Program-made: the position numbers and the translations under genes
Shown here: positions 1-9,038 of the stretch, in pieces
Layout of the letters: every line of letters begins with the position of its first letter
Position numbering within the stretch: the first letter of the stretch is position 1
Notes under the pieces: model-generated
Databases searched by the model: none
The model's input: only the letters and a program-made list of their open reading frames with translations
Told to the model about the DNA's origin: nothing
Assembly: GCA_963972525.1 (NCBI GenBank)
Contig: CAXAUZ010000006.1
Coordinates: 62,001-126,000, forward strand
Reading direction: 5' to 3'
DNA length: 64,000 nt
From: Salinilacustrithrix sp003476595
GTDB taxonomy: Bacteria > Actinomycetota > Acidimicrobiia > Acidimicrobiales > Salinilacustritrichaceae

Positions 1-1
1 G

Positions 2-1150
2 TTCGCCGGCGCGCTGCTGGAGCAGGCGACCCGCGAGGGCGGCACCCGCTTCGATGCCCTCGCCCCGGAGATCACCTGGCACGACCTGAACGACAGCCTC
101 GGGCCCCAAGGCGTGCCCCGCACCCTGTGGGACACGCTGCTCATCCTGGCCGGCGCCAACGCGCTGCCCCCGGAGGTGATCATCGGCTACGCCGTCGGCG
201 TGGTCACCGGCACCATGCCTGATGGCACCGACCTCCCGGCCGGCGTCGTCGATCAGGTCGCCGCCCTCGTGGAGCCGCTCAGCATCGACGCCGCCACGGT
301 CGCCGAGGTGCTGAACGGTCCCGACATCGTCGAGTTCCTGGCCGACAACGGCCCCAGCTGGTGGACCGACCAGGGCATCCAGCTCGACATCCCCGTGATC
401 GTCCGCCAGGGGACCACCGACAACCTGTTCAACCTCAACCAGGGCCTGCGCAACTTCGACCTCGTCCTCACCGAGGAGGCCCGAGACGAGAGCACGTTCA
501 TCGGCTTCAACGGCGGCCATGCGCTGCCCCAGCTCCTTCCCCTCGGCACGCAGGGCTCCGGTGACCCCTGCACCGCCCTGGCCGCCGCCGACTTCCCCGC
601 CCTCACGGTCGACTTCTTCTCCACCGTGGACCCGAGGGGCCAGGCCGCCCCGATCCGGCCCGAGGGGCTGAAGCGCTTCAACATCGCCACCCCCGACGGC
701 GGTTGCCTCCAGGGCGACGAGCTCACGTCCACCTCGGTGCAAGCTGATCTACGGGTGCCGCCGACCCTCACCACCGGCGTCAGCCTGTCCGTCCACATTC
801 CGATCGCCCAAGGCCCCATCGACGTCGCCGGCATCCCGAAGCTCCGGGCGACGATCAGCTCGCTCGGGCTCGAGAACCGGCTGTTCGCCGGACTGTCGGT
901 CGGCACCACGCCGCTCACCGCCCAGGTCGTGCAGAACAACGTCTTGCCCATCCGCCACGCCGGCGTCGCCCGCCGCGTCCCCATCGAGGCCGAGCTGCCT
1001 GGCATCGGCGTGAGCGTCGCCGAGGGGCAGACCCTCTACCTGACGCTCACGGCCATCTCTGACATGTTCCTGCTCACCGGCAGCCGCGTGCCCGGCGGGA
1101 TGACGTTCCACGACATCGTCGTGGACCTGCCGGCACCAATCGACCGCTGA
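2..1150 (+). CDS. S15/CocE-like alpha/beta hydrolase, C-terminal part (5' truncated)
   Basis: The frame is open from base 2, so the gene begins upstream of the window and only about 382 residues are visible. The segment EITWHDLNDSL followed by a helical stretch and then IPVIVRQGTTDNLFNLNQG matches the layout of CocE/NonD and X-Pro dipeptidyl-peptidase (S15) hydrolases. In that layout GTTDNLF would carry the acid and FNGGHALPQ the catalytic histidine. The last ~150 residues are beta-rich, as expected for the jelly-roll domain that ends this family. The nucleophile serine and any signal peptide lie outside the window. The substrate (ester, amide or peptide) cannot be inferred. Its stop is 5 bp from the stop of the convergent SDR gene. 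Confidence 0.75.
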   Translation, partial: FAGALLEQATREGGTRFDALAPEITWHDLNDSLGPQGVPRTLWDTLLILAGANALPPEVIIGYAVGVVTGTMPDGTDLPAGVVDQVAALVEPLSIDAATVAEVLNGPDIVEFLADNGPSWWTDQGIQLDIPVIVRQGTTDNLFNLNQGLRNFDLVLTEEARDESTFIGFNGGHALPQLLPLGTQGSGDPCTALAAADFPALTVDFFSTVDPRGQAAPIRPEGLKRFNIATPDGGCLQGDELTSTSVQADLRVPPTLTTGVSLSVHIPIAQGPIDVAGIPKLRATISSLGLENRLFAGLSVGTTPLTAQVVQNNVLPIRHAGVARRVPIEAELPGIGVSVAEGQTLYLTLTAISDMFLLTGSRVPGGMTFHDIVVDLPAPIDR

Positions 1151-1155
1151 CCTGG

Positions 1156-1953
1156 TCAGGCCGGGACGTCGATGCCGAGCTCGTCGAGCAGGGACTGGGA
1201 GAAGGCGATCCGCCCGGTCAGGGTGGCCGGGTCGCCGGTGCAGAGGGCGTAGGAGGCCTCGGCCATGTAGGCGGGCGGCTCGTGGTGGTCCTCGGGGATC
1301 ATCTTGTCCAGGTTGTGGTGGACGACGCCCGGGGTCGGGACGAGCCCGGTCGGTGACAGCACGTTGACGGCGATGCCGTCGGCGTACGCCTCGGCGGCCA
1401 GGCCGGTGGTGAACCGCTCGAGCGCCGCCTTGCACATCCCGTAGACCGTGCCGCCGGGCATGACGCCCGGGTAGGGCGGGCCCTGCGGGTGGATGGCGGC
1501 GGGCGAGGAGATGTTCAGGATCCAGCCCGACCCTCGTTCCCGCATGCCGGGCAGCACCCGCTGCGCCAGGTCGAACGGGGCCCGCACCTGCACCTCGAAC
1601 ATCAGGTGGTAGTGGTTCTCCCGGAACTCGGTCACCGGCTCGAAGTAGGTGACGGCGGCGTTGTTGACCAGCACGTCGACCGGCCCGAGCTCACGAGTCA
1701 CCGTGTCGACGAGGCGGGCCCGGTCCTCGGCCCGTCCGAGGTCGGCGGCCACCGCCATCGCCGTGCCACCGGCGTCGGTGATGGATGCCACGGTGGCCGA
1801 GATGCTGCCGGGCAGCGGGTGGTCGCCCTCCTCGACGGTCCGGGCAGTCACCGCGACAGCGGCGCCGTCGGCTGCGAACCGGCGGGCGATGGCCTCACCG
1901 ATGCCCCGGCTGGCGCCGGTGACGATCACGACCTTTGAGCTGAGATCCGGCAC
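1156..1953 (-). CDS. SDR family NAD(P)-dependent oxidoreductase
   Basis: A 265-residue classical short-chain dehydrogenase/reductase, presumed cytosolic. It has the nucleotide-binding TGASRGIG motif at residues 12-19, NNAA at 97-100, the serine at 149-150 and the catalytic YxxxK pair at Tyr171/Lys175. The family interconverts alcohols and ketones with NAD(P)(H). The substrate is unknown, but the many ketone-processing monooxygenases nearby suggest alicyclic or lipid alcohols. It stands alone between the convergent hydrolase and the upstream 2Fe-2S gene, with a 92-bp gap on its 5' side in which I see no clear promoter. Confidence 0.9.
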   Translation of the reverse strand: MPDLSSKVVIVTGASRGIGEAIARRFAADGAAVAVTARTVEEGDHPLPGSISATVASITDAGGTAMAVAADLGRAEDRARLVDTVTRELGPVDVLVNNAAVTYFEPVTEFRENHYHLMFEVQVRAPFDLAQRVLPGMRERGSGWILNISSPAAIHPQGPPYPGVMPGGTVYGMCKAALERFTTGLAAEAYADGIAVNVLSPTGLVPTPGVVHHNLDKMIPEDHHEPPAYMAEASYALCTGDPATLTGRIAFSQSLLDELGIDVPA

Positions 1954-2045
1954 GGGTCCTCCCGGTGGTGGCGGTCGGGTAGGACGCTAGCCCGGCCGGT
2001 GGCGGGCGGACCCGGCGCTGATGGCCGGTCCTGGCGACCTCGGCG

Positions 2046-2858
2046 TCAGGTCGAGCCGACGCCGCCGCCGTGGGTGTCGCGATCGGCGTCGGGGGCGGGA
2101 TCCTCGGCCCGCCGCCGCAGGCTCCGCACGGCCACGGCGGTGCCGGCGGCGGCGACGGCGGGTCCCAGCAACGACGGGGCCGATACGCTGACGGGCGCAC
2201 CGCCGTCGAGCGTGAGGGGCTGGGCCGAACCGGAGCCGGCCGCGATCGCCGTCGCATCGCCCGCCACCTCGACGTCCGTCGCAGTCGCATCCCCTTCGTG
2301 GTCGCTGGCCGCGCCTGGTCGTTCATCGGACCCCTCGCTACGTGGCTTCGACCGCGTCGGGGGCAGGGCAGCCATCACCTCGGCAGCCTTGAGGATCGCC
2401 TTCCGGACGCGGGGATAGGTGCCGCAGCGGCAGACGTTGCGGAGGGCGTCGAGGTCTTCCTCGGCGATCTCGCGACCCGTGCCTCGGGCCTCTTCGATGA
2501 GGCCGACCGCGGCCATGATCTGGCCCGGCTGGCAGAACCCGCACTGGGCGACGTCCTCGTCGATCCAGACCTGCTGGACCGGGTGGAGCTCCGCGCCGTC
2601 GAAGGTGTCGGCCAGGCCCTCGATGGTGGTGATGTGGTCCTGGGGCTTCAGATCGCCGACCGGGACGGCGCAGGGGTTGAACACCTTGCCGTTGATGTGG
2701 CTGGTGCAGGACTGGCAGATCGAGAGGCCGCAGCCGTACTTGGGTCCGGTGACGCCGAGCAGGTCGCGCAGGACCCACAGCAGCCGCACGTCGTCCTCGC
2801 AGTCGACCTCGACCTCGGTTCCGTTCACGATGAAGCGGTGCGTCTTCTTCGTCTTCAT
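2046..2858 (-). CDS. 2Fe-2S subunit of a molybdenum hydroxylase, with a long C-terminal tail
   Basis: Xanthine-oxidase-family small subunit that passes electrons from the molybdenum subunit. The N-terminal ferredoxin domain has the plant-type cysteine cluster YGCGLSICQSC with a later Cys in NPCAV. The second cluster domain has QCGFCQPGQ and NVCRCGTYPR. The ATG at 2858 is chosen because AGAGGAG lies just upstream and the MKTKKTHRFIVNGTEVEV start matches family N-termini. After about residue 175 come roughly 95 extra residues, Ala/Gly/Asp-rich with a short hydrophobic stretch (SLLGPAVAAAGTAVAV) and a basic end; stand-alone small subunits of about 150-170 residues lack this. It lies 11 bp downstream of the large-subunit gene in the same operon. 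Confidence 0.85.
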   Translation of the reverse strand: MKTKKTHRFIVNGTEVEVDCEDDVRLLWVLRDLLGVTGPKYGCGLSICQSCTSHINGKVFNPCAVPVGDLKPQDHITTIEGLADTFDGAELHPVQQVWIDEDVAQCGFCQPGQIMAAVGLIEEARGTGREIAEEDLDALRNVCRCGTYPRVRKAILKAAEVMAALPPTRSKPRSEGSDERPGAASDHEGDATATDVEVAGDATAIAAGSGSAQPLTLDGGAPVSVSAPSLLGPAVAAAGTAVAVRSLRRRAEDPAPDADRDTHGGGVGST

Positions 2859-2869
2859 TGCGGCTCCTC

Positions 2870-5208
2870 TCAGCGGATCGCGGCCAGGCCGTCGGTGGGG
2901 GACTGGGGAATCGTGCCCCGGTCGACGATGGTCTCGGCCAAGGGCATGTCGTGGTTGATCGGGAACCGGGTCGGCATGGTGCCGGTGGCCCGGGCGTAGG
3001 CGGCGGCGGTGGCGGCCATGGTGGCGGCGACGCCGAACTCGCCGGCTCCCCCGGGCTGGTCCGAGGACGGGATGATGTGCACCTCGGTCTCGAAGGGCGT
3101 GTTCCACTGCCGGGTGTAGTAGGCGTGCTCCCAGGAGTCCTCCGCGAACGCGCCATCACGGAGGTGCAGCGAGTACGACAAGGCGTTGGCGATGCCGTCC
3201 ATCATCCCGCCGATCATCTGGGCCTCCAGGCCCCGGGGGTTGATGGCCAGGCCGACGTCCACCGCGTAGATCGCCCGGGTCACCCGGGGTCCGGTGTACG
3301 CGTACTCGGCCGTCGGCACCTTCCGGTCGACGGTCTCGGGCCGGCAGTCGATCTCGATGAGGCAGGCAGCCCGGCCCTTGTACTCGCTGTGGAAGCCGAG
3401 GCCCTGGGCGGTGCCGGCCGGCATGGCCCGACCCCAGTCTCCGGCCTCGGCGACCTTGGTGAGCACCGCCTTGGAGCGGTCGTCTCGGGCGGCGGCCAAG
3501 CGCAGCTCCAGGGGATCGCGACCCATGCTCGCCGCGGCCCGGTCGATCATCAGCTCCCGGGCGGTCACGACGTTGGGGCTGTAGATGTTGCGCATGCTCG
3601 AGGTGCGGAAGATGTTGTTGTCGGCCTCGAGCACCCGCGGCAGCGTCTCGGACAGCGTCTGGGAGACCGGCCCGAAGTTGTACGGCACGTACTGGGTGAG
3701 CAGGAAGATGATCTGGGAGAACGTGAGCCCACCCGGCCGAGGGGCAGCTCGTCGGCGACGGCGGTGATCAGCTCGCCGAACCCGTGGCCGAAGTCGGTGT
3801 TGACGCTGGAGTGGTGCTGGGCGTAGCCGACGATGTCGGTGTCGGTGTGGGCGAGGCGGATGGTCGAGCGGGACGCGGGGTGGACCCGGCCGTGGCGGAA
3901 GTCGTCGGTCCGGGTGTACTGCAGCTTGACCGGCTTGCCCATGGCCTGGGAGGCGAGCGCTGCCTCCTTGGCCCCGTCCCAGAACAGGTCGCGGCCGAAG
4001 GAGCCGCCGCCCTGCACCACGTGGCACGTGACCGCACCGGGCGGCAGGCCGAGGGCGAGGGCGATGTCCTGCTGGGCGACGATGGGTGACTTGAGCGGCG
4101 CCCAGATCTCGGCCTTGCCGTCGCGCACGTCGGCGATGGCCGGGTTGGGCTCCAGGGGGCAGTTGGGCTGGAAGGCGAAGAAGAACGACTCCTCGATCCT
4201 CGACACCCGGCGGCCCACGTCGGACAGGTCGGGCAGGTCGATCGGCGATTCCGGGCCGGCCAGCTCCTGCTCGACCGCGGTGTCGTCGAGGCCGACTGCC
4301 GGTCCGTCATCCCACTCGACCTCGATGATCTGGAGGGCGTCGATGCACTGGCCGAACGTCCGGGCCCGGATCGCGACGCCCGTCTCGAGCGTGGCCACGT
4401 CGGTGACGCCGGGTACCGCCAGCACCTCCTGCTCGTTGAGGACGCCCCGGGGGCGGCCGTTGACGGTGGGAGGCCGGGCGACCATGGTGGGCAGGGCATC
4501 GGGTACGTCCAGGTCGGCCACGTAGCGCTGGGCTCCGGTGACCATGGCCCGGGCGTCGATGCGGTTCCGCGGCATCCCGACAACCGTGCGAGCACCGGTC
4601 CGGGGCTCGGCGTCGACCACCTCGGTGACCGCGGAAGCCGCCTCCCGGGCCAGGTCGCCGATGCCCAGGCTGCGACCGTCGGGCGTGCGGATCAGCCCGT
4701 CCACGATGTCGAGGGGGTAGGTCAGGGACCCGACGAGCAAGCCGGCGGCTCGGAGCAGCCGCTTCCGAGCCACGGCCGCGGCGATCCGCACCGGCTCGTA
4801 GATCGTGTACATCGAGTTCGACCCCCCAGTGAGCTGGTTGAACAACAGCTCGGGGCGGGCGTCGGCCTGGTCGATCCGCACCGATTCGACCGGGACGCCC
4901 ATCTCCTCGGCGATGACCATGGCAACCGCGGTGTTGATGCCCTGCCCGACCTCGGTGCGGTGGAGGTCGAAGCCGACGGTGCCGTCCTCGCCCACGTCGA
5001 TGCGGATCAGGTTGGCCGTGGGTTGGGCGGCGAGGCGGATCAGATCGATGAGGTCCATCGACTCGGCCACCTGCAGGCCCGCCGCAGGGACGGACTGGGC
5101 GCCGGCCGCGGCCCCCGTGCCCAGCCAACGTGCGGTGGTGGCCAGCGTCGGCGCGGCCAGCACGTATCCGACGAATCGGCGTCTGCTGATGCCTGGAGCA
5201 TCGGACAT
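2870..5208 (-). pseudogene. Molybdopterin-binding hydroxylase large subunit (isoquinoline 1-oxidoreductase-like), frameshifted
   Basis: The reading starts at ATG 5208 with GGGGGT upstream and a twin-arginine leader (SRRRFVGY near residue 8), so the enzyme would be folded with cofactor and exported. The first frame gives a convincing molybdenum-binding subunit (GQGINTAVAMVIAEEMG, QGGGSFGRD) down to about base 3735. There it turns to nonsense, and the family sequence continues in another frame from PGGLTFSQ to the end, including the catalytic-glutamate region GGAGEFGVAA. Adding one base at the C-run at 3732-3734 restores a single protein of about 780 residues ending ADELPLGRGGLTFSQ-like. This may be a true frameshift, a homopolymer sequencing error or, less likely, programmed slippage. 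The 2Fe-2S partner gene downstream is intact. Confidence 0.8.
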
Positions 5209-5281
5209 TCGGAACCCCCGGGGACGAAAGCGGCGTCGGGGGCAGACCGTATGAACGGGGGACGTCCGGCACAAGTCACCC

Positions 5282-5335
5282 CGGGCGCGAAGCGGGCGGG
5301 GCGGTCCTGTGACCGTCCCGCCCGCATCGCGCCCG
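5282..5335 (-). terminator. Long near-perfect hairpin downstream of the acyl-CoA synthetase gene
   Basis: A 54-nt hairpin lies 13 bp past the stop of the synthetase gene. The outer arms CGGGCGCGA (5282-5290) and TCGCGCCCG (5327-5335) pair perfectly. After one A/A mismatch the inner arms at 5292-5306 and 5311-5325 pair over 15 positions with one mismatch, closing on the tetraloop CTGT. There is no T-run, as is usual for actinobacterial terminators. It separates the synthetase from the downstream molybdenum hydroxylase operon on the same strand. Confidence 0.7.
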
Positions 5336-5347
5336 CCGGCAGTGCGG

Positions 5348-6943
5348 TCACACCGTGGAGGTGGCGTGCTCCTTCATGCGCTTGTAGTCGACCTTGCCGT
5401 TGGCGGCGCGTCCGATGGTGTCGATCGTGATCACCCGGCGAGGCGCCTTGTAGGCAGCCAGCCGCTCCCGCACGTGGTCGATGACGTCCTGCTCGGCCGG
5501 TGCGTCGCCCTTGGGCTCGACGACGGCCACGATCATCTCGCCGAAGCGCTCGTGGGGAACTCCCACGACCACGGCGTCGCGGACGCCGGCGTGGGTCTTG
5601 ATGGCTTCCTCGACCTCCTCGGGAAAGACCTTCTCGCCGCCGGTGTTGATGCACACCGAACCGCGGCCGAGCACGCTGACCGTGCCGTCCTCCTCGAGGA
5701 CGGCGTAGTCACCGGGGCAGGAGTAGCGCTTGCCGTCGACCATGAGGAACGTGCGGGCCGACTTCTCGGGGTCCTTGTAGTAGCCGATGGGCTGGCGACC
5801 ACCGACCGCCAGGCGGCCCATGACCCCGGGCTCGGTGATGCGCTGGTCGTCGTCGCTGACGACGATGGTGTTGAGGCTGGGCTCGAACTTGGCGGTCTTG
5901 GCCGCCTGCCCGCCGCCGGACACGGACTGGCCCATGCCGAGCGCCTCGGACGACGAGAAGGCGTCCATCAGGAACATCTGCTCGTTGTGGCGCAGCAGGC
6001 CCTGCTTGGTCTCCTCGCTCCACATCACGCCCGACGACGTCATGGCCATGAGCGACGACAGGTCCCAGCGACCCTCGTTGGCGTCGAGGGCCCCGAGGAT
6101 CGGCTTGGCGAAGGCGTCACCCACGATGGCGATGGCGTTCACGCCCTTGGCCTCGACCTCGTCGAGCAGCTCCGCGGGATCGAAGTGCCGGGACGGGAGC
6201 AGCACGATGCAGCCGCCGGCGGAGAGCACCGAGAAGCTGGTGAACGCGCCGGTGCCGTGCATCAGCGGGCAGGCCGGCATGCCGACCGCACCCGGGTTCT
6301 CGAACATGGTGTCGAGCACGGCCGGGTCCCGCTCCTCGGGCAGCGGCGTGCCCAGCGTGCCGCACAGCACGATGACGAGATCGTCCTGGCGCCACATCAC
6401 CCCCTTGGGCATGCCGGTGGTCCCGCCGGTGTAGAGCATGTACAGATCGTCGCCGTCGCGGCCGTGGTCGGGCAGGACCCGCTCGGTCTCGCGTGAGGCC
6501 GCGTCCTCGTACGGCGTGGCCCAGTCCGGGCACGGACCGGAACCGTCGTCCACCCACAGCCAGGTCTGCACCCTGGGCACTCGGTCGCGGATGGCCTCGA
6601 TGGTGTCGACGAAGCACCCGTGGAACACCACGGCCACTGCATCGGCGTTGTCCCACAGGTAGACGAGCTCGTCCTTGGTGTAGCGGTAGTTCGTGTTCAC
6701 CGGCACCAGCGACGCCTTGAAGCAGGCGAACACCGTCTCCAGGTACTCCGGGCAGTTGTACAGGTACTGGGCGACCTTGTCCTGCTTGTCCGCGCCGGCG
6801 TCGAGGAGCGTGCGGGCGATGCCGTCAGCCCGGCGATCGGCCTCGCTCCAGGTGACGGTCCGGTCGTCCTGCTTGGCGAAGGGGGCATCGGGCAGGTGGT
6901 CGGCCGCAGCCTCCCAGATCTCGGCGAAGTTCCAACCGGGCAT
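5348..6943 (-). CDS. Acyl-CoA synthetase (AMP-forming), FadD19/FadD17-like
   Basis: A 531-residue adenylate-forming enzyme that would activate a carboxylic acid to its CoA thioester through an acyl-AMP. The phosphate-binding loop YTGGTTGMPKGVMWR, the adenine region GMGQSVSGGG and the hinge/C-terminal lysine segment FGEMIVAVVEPKG...AANGKVDYKRMKEH are all visible. YTGGTTGMPKGVMWR and the NTNYRY block resemble mycobacterial FadD17/FadD19, which handle sterol side-chain or long-chain acids; this link is by family likeness only. It is a close paralogue of the synthetase at 27898, sharing long blocks such as WLWVDDGSGPCPDWA. The upstream gap has a TACGTT -10-like hexamer (6987-6992, minus) and the downstream end carries a strong hairpin. 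Confidence 0.9.
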   Translation of the reverse strand: MPGWNFAEIWEAAADHLPDAPFAKQDDRTVTWSEADRRADGIARTLLDAGADKQDKVAQYLYNCPEYLETVFACFKASLVPVNTNYRYTKDELVYLWDNADAVAVVFHGCFVDTIEAIRDRVPRVQTWLWVDDGSGPCPDWATPYEDAASRETERVLPDHGRDGDDLYMLYTGGTTGMPKGVMWRQDDLVIVLCGTLGTPLPEERDPAVLDTMFENPGAVGMPACPLMHGTGAFTSFSVLSAGGCIVLLPSRHFDPAELLDEVEAKGVNAIAIVGDAFAKPILGALDANEGRWDLSSLMAMTSSGVMWSEETKQGLLRHNEQMFLMDAFSSSEALGMGQSVSGGGQAAKTAKFEPSLNTIVVSDDDQRITEPGVMGRLAVGGRQPIGYYKDPEKSARTFLMVDGKRYSCPGDYAVLEEDGTVSVLGRGSVCINTGGEKVFPEEVEEAIKTHAGVRDAVVVGVPHERFGEMIVAVVEPKGDAPAEQDVIDHVRERLAAYKAPRRVITIDTIGRAANGKVDYKRMKEHATSTV

Positions 6944-7026
6944 GTCGTGCGCTCCAAGTGGTCGATGTGACGGACGTCAAACAGGCAACGTAGGCGAAGG
7001 GAGACCCCTTGCGCGGTGCGTCGTGG

Positions 7027-8571
7027 TCAGATGGCTCGGTCGCGATCGGCCCAGTACTGGTCGCGGAGCTTGCGCTTGTAGAGCTTGCCGGTCGGCAGGC
7101 GGGGCAGCTCGTCGAGGAACTCGAAGCGCTTCGGGACCTTGTAGCCGGCGATGTGCTCGCGGGTGAACGACCGCAGCTCCGCCTCGAGCTCGGCGCCCCG
7201 TTCGACGCCTTCGGCTGGCTGCACCGCGGCCATCACCTGCTCGCCCATCTCGTCGTCGGGGATGCCGAAGACGGCCACGTCGGCCACCTTCGGATGCATG
7301 ACCAGGCAGTCCTCGATCTCCTGGGGGTAGATGTTGACCCCGCCGGAGATGATCATGAACGCCTTGCGATCGGTGAGGAACAGCCAACCGTCCTCGTCGA
7401 GGTAGCCCACGTCGCCGAGGGTGGTCCAGCCGTGGCCCTTGGGATCCTTGGAGCTCTCGGTCTTGTCGGGGGCGTTGTGGTACTCGTACGGCGGTCCGCC
7501 ACCGAAGTAGATGGTGCCGGGCTCGCCCGCTGGCACCTCGTTTCCCTCCTCGTCGAGGATGTGGATCTCCCCGATCAGCGGCTGGCCGACGGTGCCGGGC
7601 CGCTCCAACCAGTCCTCGGGCTTGACCAGGCAGAACCCGTTGAGCTCGGTGCCGGCGTAGTACTCCCACAGCACCGGGCCCCACCAGTCCATCATCTGCT
7701 GCTTCACCTCGACCGGGCACGGCGCCGCGGCGTGGACGGCGACCTGCATCGACGACACGTCGTAGCGCTGGCGCTCCTCCTCCTCGAGCTTCAGCATCCG
7801 GACGAACATGGTCGGCACCCACTGGGAGTGGCTGGCCCGGTGCGACTCGATGAGGCGCAGCGCCTCCACCGGGTCGTACTTCTCCATGATCACGGTCGTG
7901 CCACCGAGGGACTGGACCCCGAGGTTGAAGCCGATCGGCGCCGAGTGGTACAGCGGGGCGGGGGAGAGGTACACGGTGTCGGCGTCCATGCCGAACACCC
8001 CGCCGAGCAGGGCGGCGATCATCATGCCCTCGTCGATCGTGTTGCCCGACAGCGGCCGTTTGATGCCCTTGGGCCGGCCGGTGGTGCCCGAGGAGTACAG
8101 CATCATCTCGCCGGCCGGCTCCTCGTCGAGGCGGTCGGTCGACATGGTGGAGATGGCGTCGACGTAGGGCTCGAAGCGCGCATCCGGGTCGCCGATCAGC
8201 AGCGGCAGTGTCACGTTCGGTGCGTCCCGCAGCGCCTCCGAGGCCACGTCGGCCTTGGCGGTGGTGGTCACCAGCGACTGGCTGCCGGAGTCCTCGAGGA
8301 TGTAGGCCACCTCCTCGGCCGACAGGTAGCTGTTGACGGTCGTGATGTAGAGGCCAGAGCGCAGGGCCGCCCACATGACCTCCAGGAACCGGGCGTTGTT
8401 CTCGCTGAAGATCGCCACGTGGTCGCCCGGCCCGAGGCCGTGGTCGCGCCACAACCGGGCCAGCTGGTTGGATCGCTGGTCGAGCTCGGCGTAGGTCACG
8501 ACCTCGCCGCTGCCCCCCATGATCAGCGCCGGCTTGTCGGGTGTGCTCGCTGCGTGGACTCCTGGATACAT
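7027..8571 (-). CDS. Acyl-CoA synthetase (AMP-forming)
   Basis: A 514-residue adenylate-forming ligase. Motifs include the phosphate loop YSSGTTGRPKGIKR, the adenine-binding YYAGTELNG, the ATP-binding TLGDVGYLDEDGWLFLTDR and the C-terminal catalytic lysine in RLPTGKLYKRKLR. The ATG at 8571 starts MYPGVHAASTPDKPALI, a normal N-terminus for the family, preceded by GGGGGG. The frame stays open far upstream, but that part overlaps the thiolase and DUF35 genes and is meaningless. It is the last gene of a minus-strand group with the DUF35 and thiolase-like genes, which suggests it supplies the CoA thioester used by that pair. Confidence 0.9.
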   Translation of the reverse strand: MYPGVHAASTPDKPALIMGGSGEVVTYAELDQRSNQLARLWRDHGLGPGDHVAIFSENNARFLEVMWAALRSGLYITTVNSYLSAEEVAYILEDSGSQSLVTTTAKADVASEALRDAPNVTLPLLIGDPDARFEPYVDAISTMSTDRLDEEPAGEMMLYSSGTTGRPKGIKRPLSGNTIDEGMMIAALLGGVFGMDADTVYLSPAPLYHSAPIGFNLGVQSLGGTTVIMEKYDPVEALRLIESHRASHSQWVPTMFVRMLKLEEEERQRYDVSSMQVAVHAAAPCPVEVKQQMMDWWGPVLWEYYAGTELNGFCLVKPEDWLERPGTVGQPLIGEIHILDEEGNEVPAGEPGTIYFGGGPPYEYHNAPDKTESSKDPKGHGWTTLGDVGYLDEDGWLFLTDRKAFMIISGGVNIYPQEIEDCLVMHPKVADVAVFGIPDDEMGEQVMAAVQPAEGVERGAELEAELRSFTREHIAGYKVPKRFEFLDELPRLPTGKLYKRKLRDQYWADRDRAI

Positions 8572-8624
8572 GATCCCCCCTGGGTGATGGTCGTTCTCGT
8601 GTGGTGTGGTCTGGTTTGGTCTGG

Positions 8625-9029
8625 TCAGTCGTCGGTGACCCGGAAGACCGGCAGGCGCCGGCCGTCGGAGAGCTCCACCGACCAGTCCACCCGCACGCGC
8701 TGGTCGCAGCGCAAGGAGCCGTCGGCCCCGACGACGTTGGTGGTCATGCGGATGCCCTCGTCGAGGTCGACCAGGGCGACGACATAGGGGACGTCGTCGC
8801 CCATCATCGGGTTCCCCGGCTTGCGCATGACGTTGAAGGTGTAGATGGTGCCGGTGCCCGCGAGCGGGGCCCAGTCGAGCTCCGCGGACAGGCAGCCCGG
8901 GCAGACCTCGCGGGGGTACCACACGAAGCGGTCGCAGGCGTCGCAGCGCTGGGCGACGAGCTCGCGGCGACGGGTCGCGTCCCAGTACGGCTCGGCCAGA
9001 GGGGTGACGGGGGGTTCGATGCGCGGCAT
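8625..9029 (-). CDS. Zn-ribbon/OB-fold (DUF35) protein, partner of a thiolase-like enzyme
   Basis: A 134-residue protein with the rubredoxin-like zinc ribbon CDACDRFVWYPREVCPGC (two CxxC pairs) followed by an OB-fold containing GTGTIYTFNVMRKP. Stand-alone DUF35 proteins of this size are encoded beside SCP2-type thiolases and form a complex with them. In steroid side-chain degradation the DUF35 part of ChsH2 binds the aldolase Ltp2. Here the gene sits 9 bp downstream of just such a thiolase-like gene on the same strand, so a complex is a sound inference. It is presumed cytosolic and has no catalytic residues of its own that I can identify. Confidence 0.88.
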   Translation of the reverse strand: MPRIEPPVTPLAEPYWDATRRRELVAQRCDACDRFVWYPREVCPGCLSAELDWAPLAGTGTIYTFNVMRKPGNPMMGDDVPYVVALVDLDEGIRMTTNVVGADGSLRCDQRVRVDWSVELSDGRRLPVFRVTDD

Positions 9030-9038
9030 CGGGATCTC

